DNA from: Opitutia bacterium UBA7876
GTDB lineage: Bacteria; Verrucomicrobiota; Verrucomicrobiia; Opitutales; Seribacteraceae
Direction: 5' to 3'
Length of the DNA: 64,000 nucleotides
Assembly (NCBI GenBank): GCA_002500665.1
Contig: DLRY01000017.1
Span: 40,588 to 104,587, forward strand
Of this stretch, positions 26,837 to 36,033 are shown in pieces. Every line of letters starts with the position of its first letter. The first letter of the stretch is position 1. The position numbers and the translations under genes are program-made. A model generated the notes under the pieces. It did not search any database, was not told where the DNA came from, and worked only from the letters and a program-made list of their open reading frames with translations.

Positions 26837-28866
26837 ACCTGGTCTGCAGGATCGGAAGATTGCTTAGCAGGCGCCGGCGAGCCCTTGGGTTGCTCGTCGC
26901 TATCTCAGCGGGATTCGGGGCTGGTGCGAAATGGATGTTGAATTCGAATCCCTTCCCTCTGGAAAAGCTTCGAGCCTTGCCGCAAAGCGCTGTCTTGTAC
27001 GATCACGCGGGACGCGTGCTTTCCCGGTCCCTGAGTATCGATGAACAATGGCGTATTCCCATCTCTTCCCAAGATATGTCCCCTTGGCTTGCCCAGGCTA
27101 CCGTGGCGGTTGAGGATGAGCGTTTCGAGAGTCATCCCGGGGTTGATCTCCTAGCCGTGGGAAGAGCCTCCCTGCAAAATGTTTTTGCGGGTCGGGTGGT
27201 CTCCGGGGCAAGCACCTTGGATATGCAGCTTTGCCGCATGCTCGACCCGCGTCCGCGAACCCTTTGGGTGAAGCTTTCGGAGTCCGCGCGCGCTTGGCAG
27301 GCGGACCATTCCCTCTCTAAGGACGAAGTGTTGCGGGCCTACCTTAACCTCGCCCCTTACGGTGGCAACCTGCAAGGCGTAGAGGCTGCGTCGATCAGGT
27401 ATTTCGGCAAGCCGGCAGCCGAGCTCACTCTCCCTGAATCCGCTTTGCTTGCGGGTATTCCGCAATCCCCCTCTCGATTGCGTCCGGATAGGTTTCCCAA
27501 GGCGGCTAAAAAGCGACGCGATAAGGTTCTGCTCAGGATGCTGGCTGAGGGGATGATCGAGTACGGAACGGCCTTGGATGCCATGGCCGAGCCCATTCGG
27601 CTAGAGCCTTCCGGGCTGTCGGGTTCCTCTGCCCGTCATTTCGTGATCGATGCTCTCGGCCTTCGACCAAGTGGAGGACGAACCTTCCTGAATTTGAGCC
27701 TTCAGCATGAAGTCGAGAGGCTGGCCAAGGAACAGGTAGATGGGCTTCCTTTCGGAACGGATGCCGCGGTCGTGGTCATTGATATCGAGACCGGCGGTTT
27801 GGTCGCAATGGTTGGCGGTACGGATTTCCGAGACCCATCCGGAGGACAGGTGAATGCCGCCAAGGCTTGGCGTTCTCCTGGCTCGACCTTGAAGACTTTC
27901 GTCTATGCCACGGCCGCAACCGAACGGCGGTTGGATGAAAATACGATCCTGTTGGATCAGGCCGAGAGTTTTGCCGGGTGGATCCCTGCAAATTTCGAAG
28001 GAACCTTCTCGGGTGAGGTAACGGCCGGCGATGCATTGCGAAGCTCTCTGAACTTGCCTGCAATTCAGGTTTGCAGAGAAGTCGGGGCCGCGAAGTCAGC
28101 AGGAATCGCGGAAGCTTGCGGAGTGCGCTTCCGCTGGGACCCCGTCGGCCAGGGTGGCCTCGCCTTCGTTCTTGGCACTGTGGAGACGAACTTGATCGAC
28201 CTTACCAACGCCTATGCGACCTTAGGCAGGAAGGGCGTCCGAAGAACCCTCCGCTATTTCATCGATGATCCCATCCGCGAAGCATCTGTTCTAGACGTCC
28301 GGGTCTGTACATGGCTGGATGGGGAATTGTCTTCCCGTCGCCTGCCTTCGTTGGCTTTCCGGAACCTGTCCGAAGAATCGATTCCTTGGTTCATGCGAAA
28401 GACCGGTACTTCTTCAGGAAGAAGGGATGCCTTGGCCATCGGGCATAACGGCAGGTTCGCGGTCGGAGTATGGGTTGGTCGGCTTTCCGGAATGGGGGAC
28501 CAGGCTTACGTCGGTTCTCGGTCTGCCGAGCCTTTGCTCGCGAGGATATTCGATTTGGCCCATATTAGGAGGATGGACGCGCCGAGGGATCCTCTCCCAT
28601 GGGTCGTCGAAAAACGCATCCCTTTGCCAAGGAAAGACCGGCTTTCAATCGAGCGACCGGAGAGTGGATCCGTCTTCAGGAGAGTCGGGGTTGGTTTCGA
28701 AATCCGTCCGAAGGCAAACAGAACCGGTGAACTGTTCTGGTTTCTTGATGGACGAGCCTTGGATTCCGAAGAGTCAAGGCGAACGATGGTCGGGTCCGGG
28801 CATCACGAGTTGCTTTGCCTTACGGCTACGGGAGAATTCGCCCTTTCGCGCTTCCGGGTCCACTAA
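26833..28866 (+). CDS. pbpC: Penicillin-binding protein 1C
   Basis: 677 residues, bifunctional peptidoglycan synthase in the inner membrane. One membrane anchor is near residues 18-33. The GT51 glycosyltransferase has catalytic Glu94 in VAVEDERFESHPGVD and the second motif STLDMQLCRML. The transpeptidase has S351-x-x-K354 (GSTLKTF), S405-L-N407 and K523-T-G. The C-terminal 90 residues fit the PBP1C C-terminal domain (BiPBP_C). The start lies in the stop of the alpha-2-macroglobulin gene; the pair is thought to guard and repair the envelope when it is breached. The stop overlaps that of the convergent inositol-phosphatase-family gene. Confidence 0.95.
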   Translation: MNLVCRIGRLLSRRRRALGLLVAISAGFGAGAKWMLNSNPFPLEKLRALPQSAVLYDHAGRVLSRSLSIDEQWRIPISSQDMSPWLAQATVAVEDERFESHPGVDLLAVGRASLQNVFAGRVVSGASTLDMQLCRMLDPRPRTLWVKLSESARAWQADHSLSKDEVLRAYLNLAPYGGNLQGVEAASIRYFGKPAAELTLPESALLAGIPQSPSRLRPDRFPKAAKKRRDKVLLRMLAEGMIEYGTALDAMAEPIRLEPSGLSGSSARHFVIDALGLRPSGGRTFLNLSLQHEVERLAKEQVDGLPFGTDAAVVVIDIETGGLVAMVGGTDFRDPSGGQVNAAKAWRSPGSTLKTFVYATAATERRLDENTILLDQAESFAGWIPANFEGTFSGEVTAGDALRSSLNLPAIQVCREVGAAKSAGIAEACGVRFRWDPVGQGGLAFVLGTVETNLIDLTNAYATLGRKGVRRTLRYFIDDPIREASVLDVRVCTWLDGELSSRRLPSLAFRNLSEESIPWFMRKTGTSSGRRDALAIGHNGRFAVGVWVGRLSGMGDQAYVGSRSAEPLLARIFDLAHIRRMDAPRDPLPWVVEKRIPLPRKDRLSIERPESGSVFRRVGVGFEIRPKANRTGELFWFLDGRALDSEESRRTMVGSGHHELLCLTATGEFALSRFRVH

Positions 28867-29708
28867 GTGTCCGTAAGGCCGAGGGCCCTCGAGGTTTCTT
28901 CCATAAAGATTTTCGACCCGACCCGAAAGGGGAAGGAAGGCATGGAGGGGCTGAAGGAGGTCATAGGGAAACAGGCTTCCCTGACGAAGCCGAAAGTGGC
29001 TCCGGCCCCTTCGCAAATGGGGTATCCGGCGGCACAGTCCCAAGGCTTGGGGCGGAATTCAAGGCAACCGTCCAGTCGACTCGTGGCTACGTTGGCCATG
29101 CCCATGGCGGCTGATCCCGGACAACGGATACGCCACTCGTTGAGCTTGGGACGAAGTACTTCCAAGTCGGTGGATGGGATGGGGAAATGCATGCAAAAGG
29201 TGAGTTTTTCGTTCACTAACTCGGTTGCTGCTCGAACAGGTTGAGTACCCTCGATGGATCCGAATAGCGGCCCTCCCTGGAGGAGTTTGTCGCGACTGTA
29301 GTCGTAGATGAAGCCATAGATTGGTGTGCCGTGGCGAAGCAAGCCAAGCGATATGCCGCACTCGGTCACGCCGACGGCATAGTTGTTTGTTCCATCGACT
29401 GGATCGAGCAACCAGCAAAACTCCGCCCGAAGGGGTATAGCGTCAGGTGTTTCGGCAGATTCCTCGGAGAAGAAGTCATCGTAGGGAAAGGCCTTTTGCA
29501 AGGGAATGAAAAGTTCTCTGGAAATATTCTCATCGACCTCCGTGACCCGGGTACCGTCCTTTTTCCATTTGCTCTCGGCAAGGCCGAAATTGGCCCGGAA
29601 GTACTCCACTTGAGAAAGCACGGCCGAATGTCCGGCGAGAATTCTATCCTGAAGAGCGGATTCGGCCTTGGATAGGTCGGGCGTATGGTTGTTCAACGAT
29701 CGATCCAT
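28863..29708 (-). CDS. Inositol monophosphatase family protein
   Basis: 281-residue Mg-dependent sugar-phosphate phosphatase of the IMPase/CysQ/FBPase fold. Metal ligands appear in order: FFSEESAE (Glu), WLLDPVDGTNNYA (the DPxDGT motif) and PWDCAAGYPICEGAGA (the WDxAAG motif). Substrate may be inositol phosphate, PAP or a bisphosphate sugar. The ATG lies inside the last codons of ispG (16-base overlap), so it belongs to the isoprenoid cluster at least in expression. A PAP phosphatase role would suit the sulfite reductase in this window, but that is inference. Confidence 0.9.
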   Translation of the reverse strand: MDRSLNNHTPDLSKAESALQDRILAGHSAVLSQVEYFRANFGLAESKWKKDGTRVTEVDENISRELFIPLQKAFPYDDFFSEESAETPDAIPLRAEFCWLLDPVDGTNNYAVGVTECGISLGLLRHGTPIYGFIYDYSRDKLLQGGPLFGSIEGTQPVRAATELVNEKLTFCMHFPIPSTDLEVLRPKLNEWRIRCPGSAAMGMANVATSRLDGCLEFRPKPWDCAAGYPICEGAGATFGFVREACFPMTSFSPSMPSFPFRVGSKIFMEETSRALGLTDT

Positions 29709-31711
29709 TTTCCCTCTTGCTTAATAAGATCGACGAGGCGGTCAACCGCTTCGTCTTCGTCGATGGAATTCGTCACCCGATCCTTGCCGACGTAGAGGTC
29801 GATTTTTCCGGGACCGGAACCGACGTATCCAAAATCGGCGTCCGCCATTTCACCAGGCCCGTTGACGATGCAGCCCATGACCGCTATGGTCACACCCTTG
29901 AGATGATCGGTCGCCTGCTTGACCTTCTTGGTTGTGCTTTGCAGGTCGAAGAGCGTACGTCCGCAACTCGGGCAGGCCACGAACTCGGTCTTGGATATCC
30001 TGGCCCGTGCTCCCTGAAGGATGTTGTAGGCCAAGCCGCGGTTGCGGTCGAGGTCGCCTGCATCCTCGATCGAAAGGAGGTCGCCAATCCCATCGCAAAG
30101 CAAAGACCCGGACAAAATGGAGGAATCCAGCAAGCGCGAGGAAAAGGTCTCGTCTTCGGAGAACAGCCTGTCCCTGTCGAAGTTCCTGATCCAAAGGGAA
30201 AGATTCAGACCGCTTTGACCAAGAAGGGCCGCCAAGGCCCGATAGCCTGCCACTGGGTTGAGTCCTCGCTTATCCGCAAGGGTTATGATGGGTGGGCTTG
30301 AAGTACGGGAAAGAACTTCGATGATTTCAGGTGAGAGATCCGACACGGACAGGGAAAGCGCGGGTTTGGCACCAGCCGTTTCACAGGAGTGGAGAAAAGA
30401 CGCAAGGGAAGCAGGGCCCCGATGGGCCGTCGACGATAGCCAGATGAGATCGAGGGAGCCCTCGTCCGCTTCGAGGACGTTGGGCCCGGAGGATGAATCC
30501 TCCACGAAGATGCTTGCAACCGCCCCAGTGAGCGAGCCCATGAGAACCTGCAAGTGGGGAAGCTGACTGGAGTCCTCCAAGCGCACGACCAATCCCTCGA
30601 TGGGGGCATCCTTGTTGGCGCTCTGGGCTCGGGCGAACTCGGATATGATCTTATCGGTCTGCTCAAGGGGATGCTGCGCATGGACGAGTACTACGGGGGG
30701 ATGCCTTTCTCCGATACGGACTTTTCCGGATAGGGAGATTTCCCCGCATGGGCGTCGGGAAAAGGAAAAGGGGTCTATTAGCTCTTCCGGTCCCGGCTTT
30801 TCAGTGCCGGGTTCGTTCCACCAGGCCTCTGCCCTGCGGACGAGATCACGAGCCACGGGGATTTCGGCTACCGGATCCTCGGTTAGGGATACCCGGATCG
30901 TGTCCCCCAAGCCGTCGAGCAGGAGAGATCCGATCCCGATGGCGCTCTTGATGCGGGCATCCTCTCCGTCTCCTGCCTCGGTCACGCCGAGGTGGAGGGG
31001 ATAGTTCATGCCTTCCGCGTTCATGAGTGAAACCACGAGACGATAGGCCTCGATCATGACCTTAGGGTTACTTGCCTTCATGGAGAGGATCATCTCCTCG
31101 AAACCGTGAGACCGGGCTATGCGAACGAACTCGAGGGCCGATTCCGCCATTCCGCGGGGCGTGTCCCCGAAGCGGTTCAGAATCCTGTCGGAAAGAGAAC
31201 CATGGTTGGTTCCAATGCGCATGGACCGTCCAAGTTCACTGCACCGAAGCACGAGGGGCGAAAAAGCCTCATGGAGCCGTTCCAGTTCCTGCTCGTATTG
31301 AGAGTCGGTATAATCTCGGACTTGGAACTTCTTGCGGTCCGCGTAGTTTCCCGGGTTAACCCGGATCTTATCAACGTACTTGGCGGCTTCCATGGCGGCC
31401 CGGGGCGAAAAATGAATGTCCGCGACGAGGGGGGTTTGGTAACCGGCGGCACGCACTTCTCTTACAATAGGTCCAAGGGCCTCGGCCGCCGGGACGCCAG
31501 GGGCCGTTATGCGGACGATCTCGCAACCTGCCTCGGCTAGCTCCAGGGTTTGCCTGACGGTTGCCTCGACGTCCAAGGTGTCGGTGGTCGTCATGGACTG
31601 GACGCGGATGGGGTTCTTTCCTCCAACGGACAACTCTCCGACCCTTACCGCATGGGATTGCCGGCGGATGGAATGATAACGCGAGGCGCAGTAGGGGGAC
31701 GCCGTTCCCAT
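29693..31711 (-). CDS. ispG: 4-hydroxy-3-methylbut-2-enyl-diphosphate synthase, long form
   Basis: Penultimate step of the MEP isoprenoid pathway: converts MEcPP to HMBPP with a 4Fe-4S cluster. 672 residues, against about 370 in E. coli; the additional 260-280 residues form a middle domain between the TIM barrel (residues 1-290) and the cluster domain, as in plant, chlamydial and Bacteroidota enzymes. Barrel marks are PIRVQSMTTTDT, PLVADIHFSP and KIRVNPGNYAD. The cluster ligands are FVACPSCGRTLFD (two Cys near 580) and MGCIVNGPGEM (Cys near 612). The middle domain looks degenerate as an enzyme and is presumably structural. It is downstream of rseP by 9 bases and overlaps the phosphatase gene. 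Confidence 0.96.
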   Translation of the reverse strand: MGTASPYCASRYHSIRRQSHAVRVGELSVGGKNPIRVQSMTTTDTLDVEATVRQTLELAEAGCEIVRITAPGVPAAEALGPIVREVRAAGYQTPLVADIHFSPRAAMEAAKYVDKIRVNPGNYADRKKFQVRDYTDSQYEQELERLHEAFSPLVLRCSELGRSMRIGTNHGSLSDRILNRFGDTPRGMAESALEFVRIARSHGFEEMILSMKASNPKVMIEAYRLVVSLMNAEGMNYPLHLGVTEAGDGEDARIKSAIGIGSLLLDGLGDTIRVSLTEDPVAEIPVARDLVRRAEAWWNEPGTEKPGPEELIDPFSFSRRPCGEISLSGKVRIGERHPPVVLVHAQHPLEQTDKIISEFARAQSANKDAPIEGLVVRLEDSSQLPHLQVLMGSLTGAVASIFVEDSSSGPNVLEADEGSLDLIWLSSTAHRGPASLASFLHSCETAGAKPALSLSVSDLSPEIIEVLSRTSSPPIITLADKRGLNPVAGYRALAALLGQSGLNLSLWIRNFDRDRLFSEDETFSSRLLDSSILSGSLLCDGIGDLLSIEDAGDLDRNRGLAYNILQGARARISKTEFVACPSCGRTLFDLQSTTKKVKQATDHLKGVTIAVMGCIVNGPGEMADADFGYVGSGPGKIDLYVGKDRVTNSIDEDEAVDRLVDLIKQEGKWIDR

Positions 31712-31720
31712 TTTTATAGC

Positions 31721-33184
31721 CTAAGGAAAGATTCGCCGTACGTCGAAGAAGGTGACGTAGAGCATGAAAGAGAAGAGCAGGATGACGAAAAGGACCTGAG
31801 CCCTCTCGAGAAAGGCAAGGGGCAAGGGTTTTCCGCGCAGTTTCTCCACGGTGGCGAACAGCATGTGTCCACCATCGAGGACTGGTATGGGAAGGAGGTT
31901 GAGAATGGCTAGGTTGACGTTGATGAAGACCACGAACCAAAGCAGCTTCTTGAAGCCGATTTTAGCGAAGATACTCAAGTGGTTCACGATTCCGACGGGA
32001 CCACTCATGTTGCGCAGCTTGACGTCCGACTTGGGACTCACGAGGCCGGAAAGCGTCAGGTACATGTCCTTGACCCTCCTTACGATGAGGACGAAGGGGT
32101 TGGGGTATGTAGTGATGACTTTGAATTCGGGACTGAATCCGATCAGTTTGCGTCGGGTGGTACCTTCGCCAAGGGGTAGATCCTTCTCCACGGGGATCAT
32201 GGAGTAAGTCTCGAGGGGGCCGTCTTCCCCTCCCTTGCTTACCGTGAGCGAAATCGGCGTGCCGGATTCCGAGTTCTGGATAACTTCCTGGAGTTGTCGG
32301 AAACTGTGAATTTGGCTTCCATTGATGGAAATCGGTTGGTCGCCCTTTTCCAGTCCGGCCTGGGCGGCAGGCATGCTCTGGTTCAGGTCGTCGATGAAGA
32401 AAGCCCCGGCCGGTCCGATCCCGATGATACGGATTTCCTCGTTGCCGAAAACCGCCGGATGGACTTCTGTCTCCATCCGCTGATTTTCACGAAGAATGGT
32501 GAGCGATACCAGTCTCTTTCCCGTATCCGTTCGCCCCGTGCCGGTCACGATGCGGTTCTGGATATCCATGAAGTTCACGACCTCATTCCCATCCACGGCC
32601 AGAACTTGGTCTCCGGGCAGAATACCCGCGGCCTTGGCCGGGCTTGTTATTTGCTCGTTTTCCTCAAAGAGCGGGTCCCACCGCTCTACGGTATCCGCGA
32701 CGTACCCGATCCTGGTGGTCAATTCGGAATCGTAGCGGTCGTATCCGAATAGCCCGAGGATGCAGGCAAGTGCGAAAGCCAGCAGGACGTTGAAGACCGC
32801 TCCCATGACCGAGACGATCATCTTGTCGGCATAGCTGATCTTGGGCAAGGACTCCGACGACTTGGAATTCGCTTCCTGTTCCTCCCCATCGTCTTGTTTG
32901 TGTTCGGTGTCGTTTGCCTCGTTTGCTTCCCCGCCTTCAATTCGACCCATATCAACCAACTGTGGTAGAGCGACATAGCCCCCGAAGGGAATGGCGGAAA
33001 GGCGGTATTCAATCCCGTTTCTGGTCCAGCCGAAAATCCTGGGTCCGAATCCAATGGAAAAGCGCCGGATGACCAATCCGCGTCGTCGGGCCGCCAGAAA
33101 GTGACCCAGTTCGTGGATGAAGATCGTGAAGCCGAGAGCGAAAAGGGCTACGAGGATAAAGGCAACGTCGTAGATGTATGACAT
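31721..33184 (-). CDS. rseP: RseP-like site-2 metalloprotease (M50)
   Basis: Intramembrane zinc protease that cuts anti-sigma factors or other membrane proteins. The start is MSYIYDVAF at 33184, 7 bases after the dxr stop; a longer open frame exists only because dxr overlaps. HELGH at residues 24-28 is the active site and NLLPIPVLDGGH near the end gives the third ligand. Two PDZ domains lie between the second and third membrane segments. Between the first module and the second membrane segment is a strongly acidic, low-complexity stretch (EGGEANEANDTEHKQDDGEE), longer than in most RseP proteins. Length 487 against 450 in E. coli. Confidence 0.94.
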   Translation of the reverse strand: MSYIYDVAFILVALFALGFTIFIHELGHFLAARRRGLVIRRFSIGFGPRIFGWTRNGIEYRLSAIPFGGYVALPQLVDMGRIEGGEANEANDTEHKQDDGEEQEANSKSSESLPKISYADKMIVSVMGAVFNVLLAFALACILGLFGYDRYDSELTTRIGYVADTVERWDPLFEENEQITSPAKAAGILPGDQVLAVDGNEVVNFMDIQNRIVTGTGRTDTGKRLVSLTILRENQRMETEVHPAVFGNEEIRIIGIGPAGAFFIDDLNQSMPAAQAGLEKGDQPISINGSQIHSFRQLQEVIQNSESGTPISLTVSKGGEDGPLETYSMIPVEKDLPLGEGTTRRKLIGFSPEFKVITTYPNPFVLIVRRVKDMYLTLSGLVSPKSDVKLRNMSGPVGIVNHLSIFAKIGFKKLLWFVVFINVNLAILNLLPIPVLDGGHMLFATVEKLRGKPLPLAFLERAQVLFVILLFSFMLYVTFFDVRRIFP

Positions 33185-33191
33185 GGGGCGA

Positions 33192-34346
33192 CTAGTCCAA
33201 TTGATCGATTCGGGTGGAAGCGTATCGACGCACCTCGAGGTCAAGCTCCAGTAGAGCATCGAGGGAATCGGCCGATTGGTTGACAATAGTGTTCAAGGAG
33301 TCGTCGATGATATCCGAAATTTGCAGAAAGCCAATTCGATTCAGCAGGAAGGCATCGACTGCGACCTCGTTGGCCGCATTGAAGACGAGCGGGGCGTTTC
33401 CTTCATGAGAAAGGGCTTCCTTGGCTAGGCGCAGGCAGGGGAAGCGGCTACAGTCGGGGGGAAAGAAAGACAGGTCCAAGGGGCTCGAGAAATCGATCGA
33501 GGGGTCAACCCCGGGAGCCCTCTCGGGGTAGAGCATGGCATTCTGGAGGGCAAAGGTCATGGAAGGAGGGGTGAGCTGGGCAAGGCAACATCCGTCGATC
33601 AGGCGTACGAAGGCGTGGACGAGGCTGGGGGGATGAATCACGACCTCGAGCTTTTCGGAGGGTAGGTTGAAGAGCCAGCGGGCCTCGATTAGCTCAAGGC
33701 CCTTGTTGGCCATGGTGGCCGAGTCGATGGTGATCTTTTTGCCCATCGACCAGTTGGGATGCCGGAGGGCTTCCACGGGCGTGACTCTTGCAAGTTCTTC
33801 CGCAGGAGTGTCTCTGAATGGTCCTCCCGATGCAGTCAGAATGATGGAATCCAGAGAATCCTCCGGTTGCCCCATCAGGCATTGAAAGACGGCGTTGTGT
33901 TCACTGTCCGCGGGAATAATGCGAGCCCCGTTTTCTTCAGCCGTTCGGGTTACGATTTCTCCGCCGACCACCAAGGCCTCTTTGTTGGCCAGAACCACGT
34001 CCTTGCCGGCCTCGAGGGCGGCGAGGGTAGGGCGCAGGCCGGCCGCTCCAACCACTGCCACGACGACGAAATCGGCATCGGGAAGGGCGGCAAGCGACTC
34101 GATGCCTGCGTCGCCTTCAAGCAAGCTGGTTCCATCGGGAAAGGAGAGCCCTTCCGGCGGGGCGCTTTGCAGACAAGCGTAGGGTACGGAAAACTCACGG
34201 GCAATGGAGGCAAGCTTGTCCGCCTGGCTTTTGGCGGAAATACCGACCAGTTCCAGTTTGTCGGGATACTTGCGGAGAACCCGAAGTGTGTTTTCCCCGA
34301 TGGATCCTGTCGCTCCCAGCAGAACGAACTTCCTAGCGGTGCTCAC
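33192..34346 (-). CDS. dxr: 1-deoxy-D-xylulose 5-phosphate reductoisomerase
   Basis: First committed step of the MEP pathway: DXP to MEP with NADPH. 384 residues from a GTG at 34346, which overlaps the cdsA stop (GTGA); the frame is open much further upstream, but that part is the antisense or shifted frame of cdsA. The NADPH loop is LLGATGSIGENTL. The active site is seen in PADSEHNAVFQ, ILTASGGPFRD, HPNWSMGKKITIDSATM and KGLELIEARWLF. FNAANEVAV marks the C-terminal part. Normal length for the family. Confidence 0.96.
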   Translation of the reverse strand: MSTARKFVLLGATGSIGENTLRVLRKYPDKLELVGISAKSQADKLASIAREFSVPYACLQSAPPEGLSFPDGTSLLEGDAGIESLAALPDADFVVVAVVGAAGLRPTLAALEAGKDVVLANKEALVVGGEIVTRTAEENGARIIPADSEHNAVFQCLMGQPEDSLDSIILTASGGPFRDTPAEELARVTPVEALRHPNWSMGKKITIDSATMANKGLELIEARWLFNLPSEKLEVVIHPPSLVHAFVRLIDGCCLAQLTPPSMTFALQNAMLYPERAPGVDPSIDFSSPLDLSFFPPDCSRFPCLRLAKEALSHEGNAPLVFNAANEVAVDAFLLNRIGFLQISDIIDDSLNTIVNQSADSLDALLELDLEVRRYASTRIDQLD

Positions 34347-35203
34347 GGGTGGAGGTAAAGCAGGACGAAGTAGCCCGTCGGTGCGGCCAAAATCAAGCTG
34401 TCGGTTAGATCGAGCAGACCGCCGATGCCCGGAATGGCTTCTCCGGAATCCTTCATTCCGGCCAATCTCTTGAGGACGGAGGCGATCAAGTCCCCAATAA
34501 CTGCGCTGAGGGCGACCAGACTTCCCCAGATCGCTCCCTGCGTGGGGCTGAAGGCCCAGTCGCCGAAAGAGGAGACCTCCGGGAATTGAACCGCTACAAG
34601 CCAGGGAAGCAAGGCCCCTATGCCCGCAGAGGCCCCCAATCCGCCGACCAGTCCCTCTATGGTCTTGCCGGGACTGATGGAGGGAGCCATTTTCGTTCGT
34701 CCTATCGCTTTGCCGACCAGAAGAGCCCCGATGTCGCTGAATTTGGCCACGATCACCACCCAAAGGCAAAAGAAAAGACCGAAGCCCAGGGTGCCTTCCT
34801 CGCTCGGGGTATCCGCAAGCTGAATGATTCGGACGAAGTAATGCAGAAGGAAGGTAACGAAGAGGAGCCCGAAGAAGGTGGGCATCAGGCGCTTTACGTA
34901 CATGGCCCGCTGGGCTTGGGGGAACAGAACGCAGGCGGCGGATGTAAGAAGAGCCCCGACGGCCAGGACGTCTATGCCCGATCCCGGGAAGTAGTAGGAA
35001 ATGGGAATCATACAGCAACCTGTGGTCAGCCCCGACATGCGGTTTGCGGCATATCCCAGCCTGCCCAGGATCGTGTAAATCTCGAAAAGCGTGAGGGTGG
35101 CGCAGAGGTTCAGGATCCACATAGCCCCTACTTCCTTCATCCCATAGACGACACCGCCTACGATGGACCACAACAAAACGGTAGAAAGGGTGCGCAGGAT
35201 CAT
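34343..35203 (-). CDS. cdsA: Phosphatidate cytidylyltransferase
   Basis: Makes CDP-diacylglycerol from phosphatidate and CTP in the inner membrane. 286 residues from the ATG at 35203, which shares one base with the uppS stop (TGATG). About eight membrane segments. The family signature appears as SVLKRLAGMKDSGEAIPGIG then GLLDLTDS; the usual PGHGGxxDRxD has Ile for His and Leu for Arg, a variant I have seen in this phylum. SPGKTIEGLVGGL is the upstream conserved segment and KFSDIGALLVGKAIG the metal-binding region. It forms one operon with uppS, dxr and rseP. Confidence 0.94.
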   Translation of the reverse strand: MILRTLSTVLLWSIVGGVVYGMKEVGAMWILNLCATLTLFEIYTILGRLGYAANRMSGLTTGCCMIPISYYFPGSGIDVLAVGALLTSAACVLFPQAQRAMYVKRLMPTFFGLLFVTFLLHYFVRIIQLADTPSEEGTLGFGLFFCLWVVIVAKFSDIGALLVGKAIGRTKMAPSISPGKTIEGLVGGLGASAGIGALLPWLVAVQFPEVSSFGDWAFSPTQGAIWGSLVALSAVIGDLIASVLKRLAGMKDSGEAIPGIGGLLDLTDSLILAAPTGYFVLLYLHP

Positions 35204-35976
35204 CAGCTTGCCGTCACGGGGTTCTGGGAAGTTTCTGCGACCTGGTCGCCCGTTTTGCCGAATCTTCTTTCCCTTCGGACGTAGTCCTTGAGGGCGTCGA
35301 AGAAGGCATCCCTGCCAAACTCCGGCCAATGAAGAGGAGAGACGAAGATTTCCGCATAGGCGGCCTGGAGGAGGAGGAAGTTACTAAGGCGAAATTCGCC
35401 CGAAGTCCGGATGATGAGGTCTGGGTCGGGCAAATCCCTGGTCTGAAGGTAGCTTGAGAAAGTATTCCAGTCCGGAGCGCCGTCCGCACCCTCATTCCTG
35501 GCATATGAATGCACCGCCTCAAGGACTTCCTGCCTGCTTCCATAGTTGAGGGCAAGGGTGAGGTTCCAGTCGGTGTTTGCCCTTGTTTGCTCCATCGTTT
35601 GCTCGACCGCCTTGCGGGCGAAACCGGGAAGGCCGGAGAGGTCCCCGATAGCTCGCAAGCGGATACCATCCCCCATCATGGTCTTCAGTTCCCTCTTAAG
35701 GAATTCCTCCAGCAGGCGCATGAGTCCGGACTTCTCTTCGCCGGGCCTGTTCTGGTTCTCGGTGCTGAAGGCATAGAGGGTTACGTAGGGAACCCCGATC
35801 TTGAAGGCCGCATTGACGACGCTCTTGACGTTCTCAACCCCGTTCCGGTGGCCAAAAAGGCGGGGCTTGCCCAGCGAACGGGCCCACCGCCCGTTCCCAT
35901 CCATGATGATGGCAACGTGACGAGGGAGTCTCTCCAAGTCCTCGGGTGTAAGGTCGTGCATATCGGCTGTGAACAT
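35203..35976 (-). CDS. uppS: Undecaprenyl diphosphate synthase (cis-prenyltransferase)
   Basis: Builds the C55 lipid carrier for peptidoglycan from farnesyl diphosphate and IPP. 257 residues. Family motifs: HVAIIMDGNGRWARSLG (catalytic Asp), LYAFSTENQNRP, LTLALNYGSRQE and DLIIRTSGEFRLSNF. The start may be at MFTADMHD or the second Met (MHDL). It is the first gene of the uppS-cdsA-dxr-rseP-ispG-phosphatase cluster and is divergent from the pterin dehydratase gene, with about 57 bases between. Confidence 0.96.
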   Translation of the reverse strand: MFTADMHDLTPEDLERLPRHVAIIMDGNGRWARSLGKPRLFGHRNGVENVKSVVNAAFKIGVPYVTLYAFSTENQNRPGEEKSGLMRLLEEFLKRELKTMMGDGIRLRAIGDLSGLPGFARKAVEQTMEQTRANTDWNLTLALNYGSRQEVLEAVHSYARNEGADGAPDWNTFSSYLQTRDLPDPDLIIRTSGEFRLSNFLLLQAAYAEIFVSPLHWPEFGRDAFFDALKDYVRRERRFGKTGDQVAETSQNPVTAS

Positions 35977-36033
35977 ATCAACCAGTTAGCGACCCGATTG
36001 ACAACGAGGAAAGTGCGAGCTACCTTGCGGAAT

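Noticed and set aside
33185..33286. 34-codon N-terminal extension of rseP
   Set aside because: It lies over the end of dxr; the family start is at the Met just before the first membrane segment.
34347..35171. Upstream extension of the dxr frame through cdsA
   Set aside because: The added residues have no Dxr or other features and lie over a well-supported cdsA; the GTG at 34346 fits the family start.
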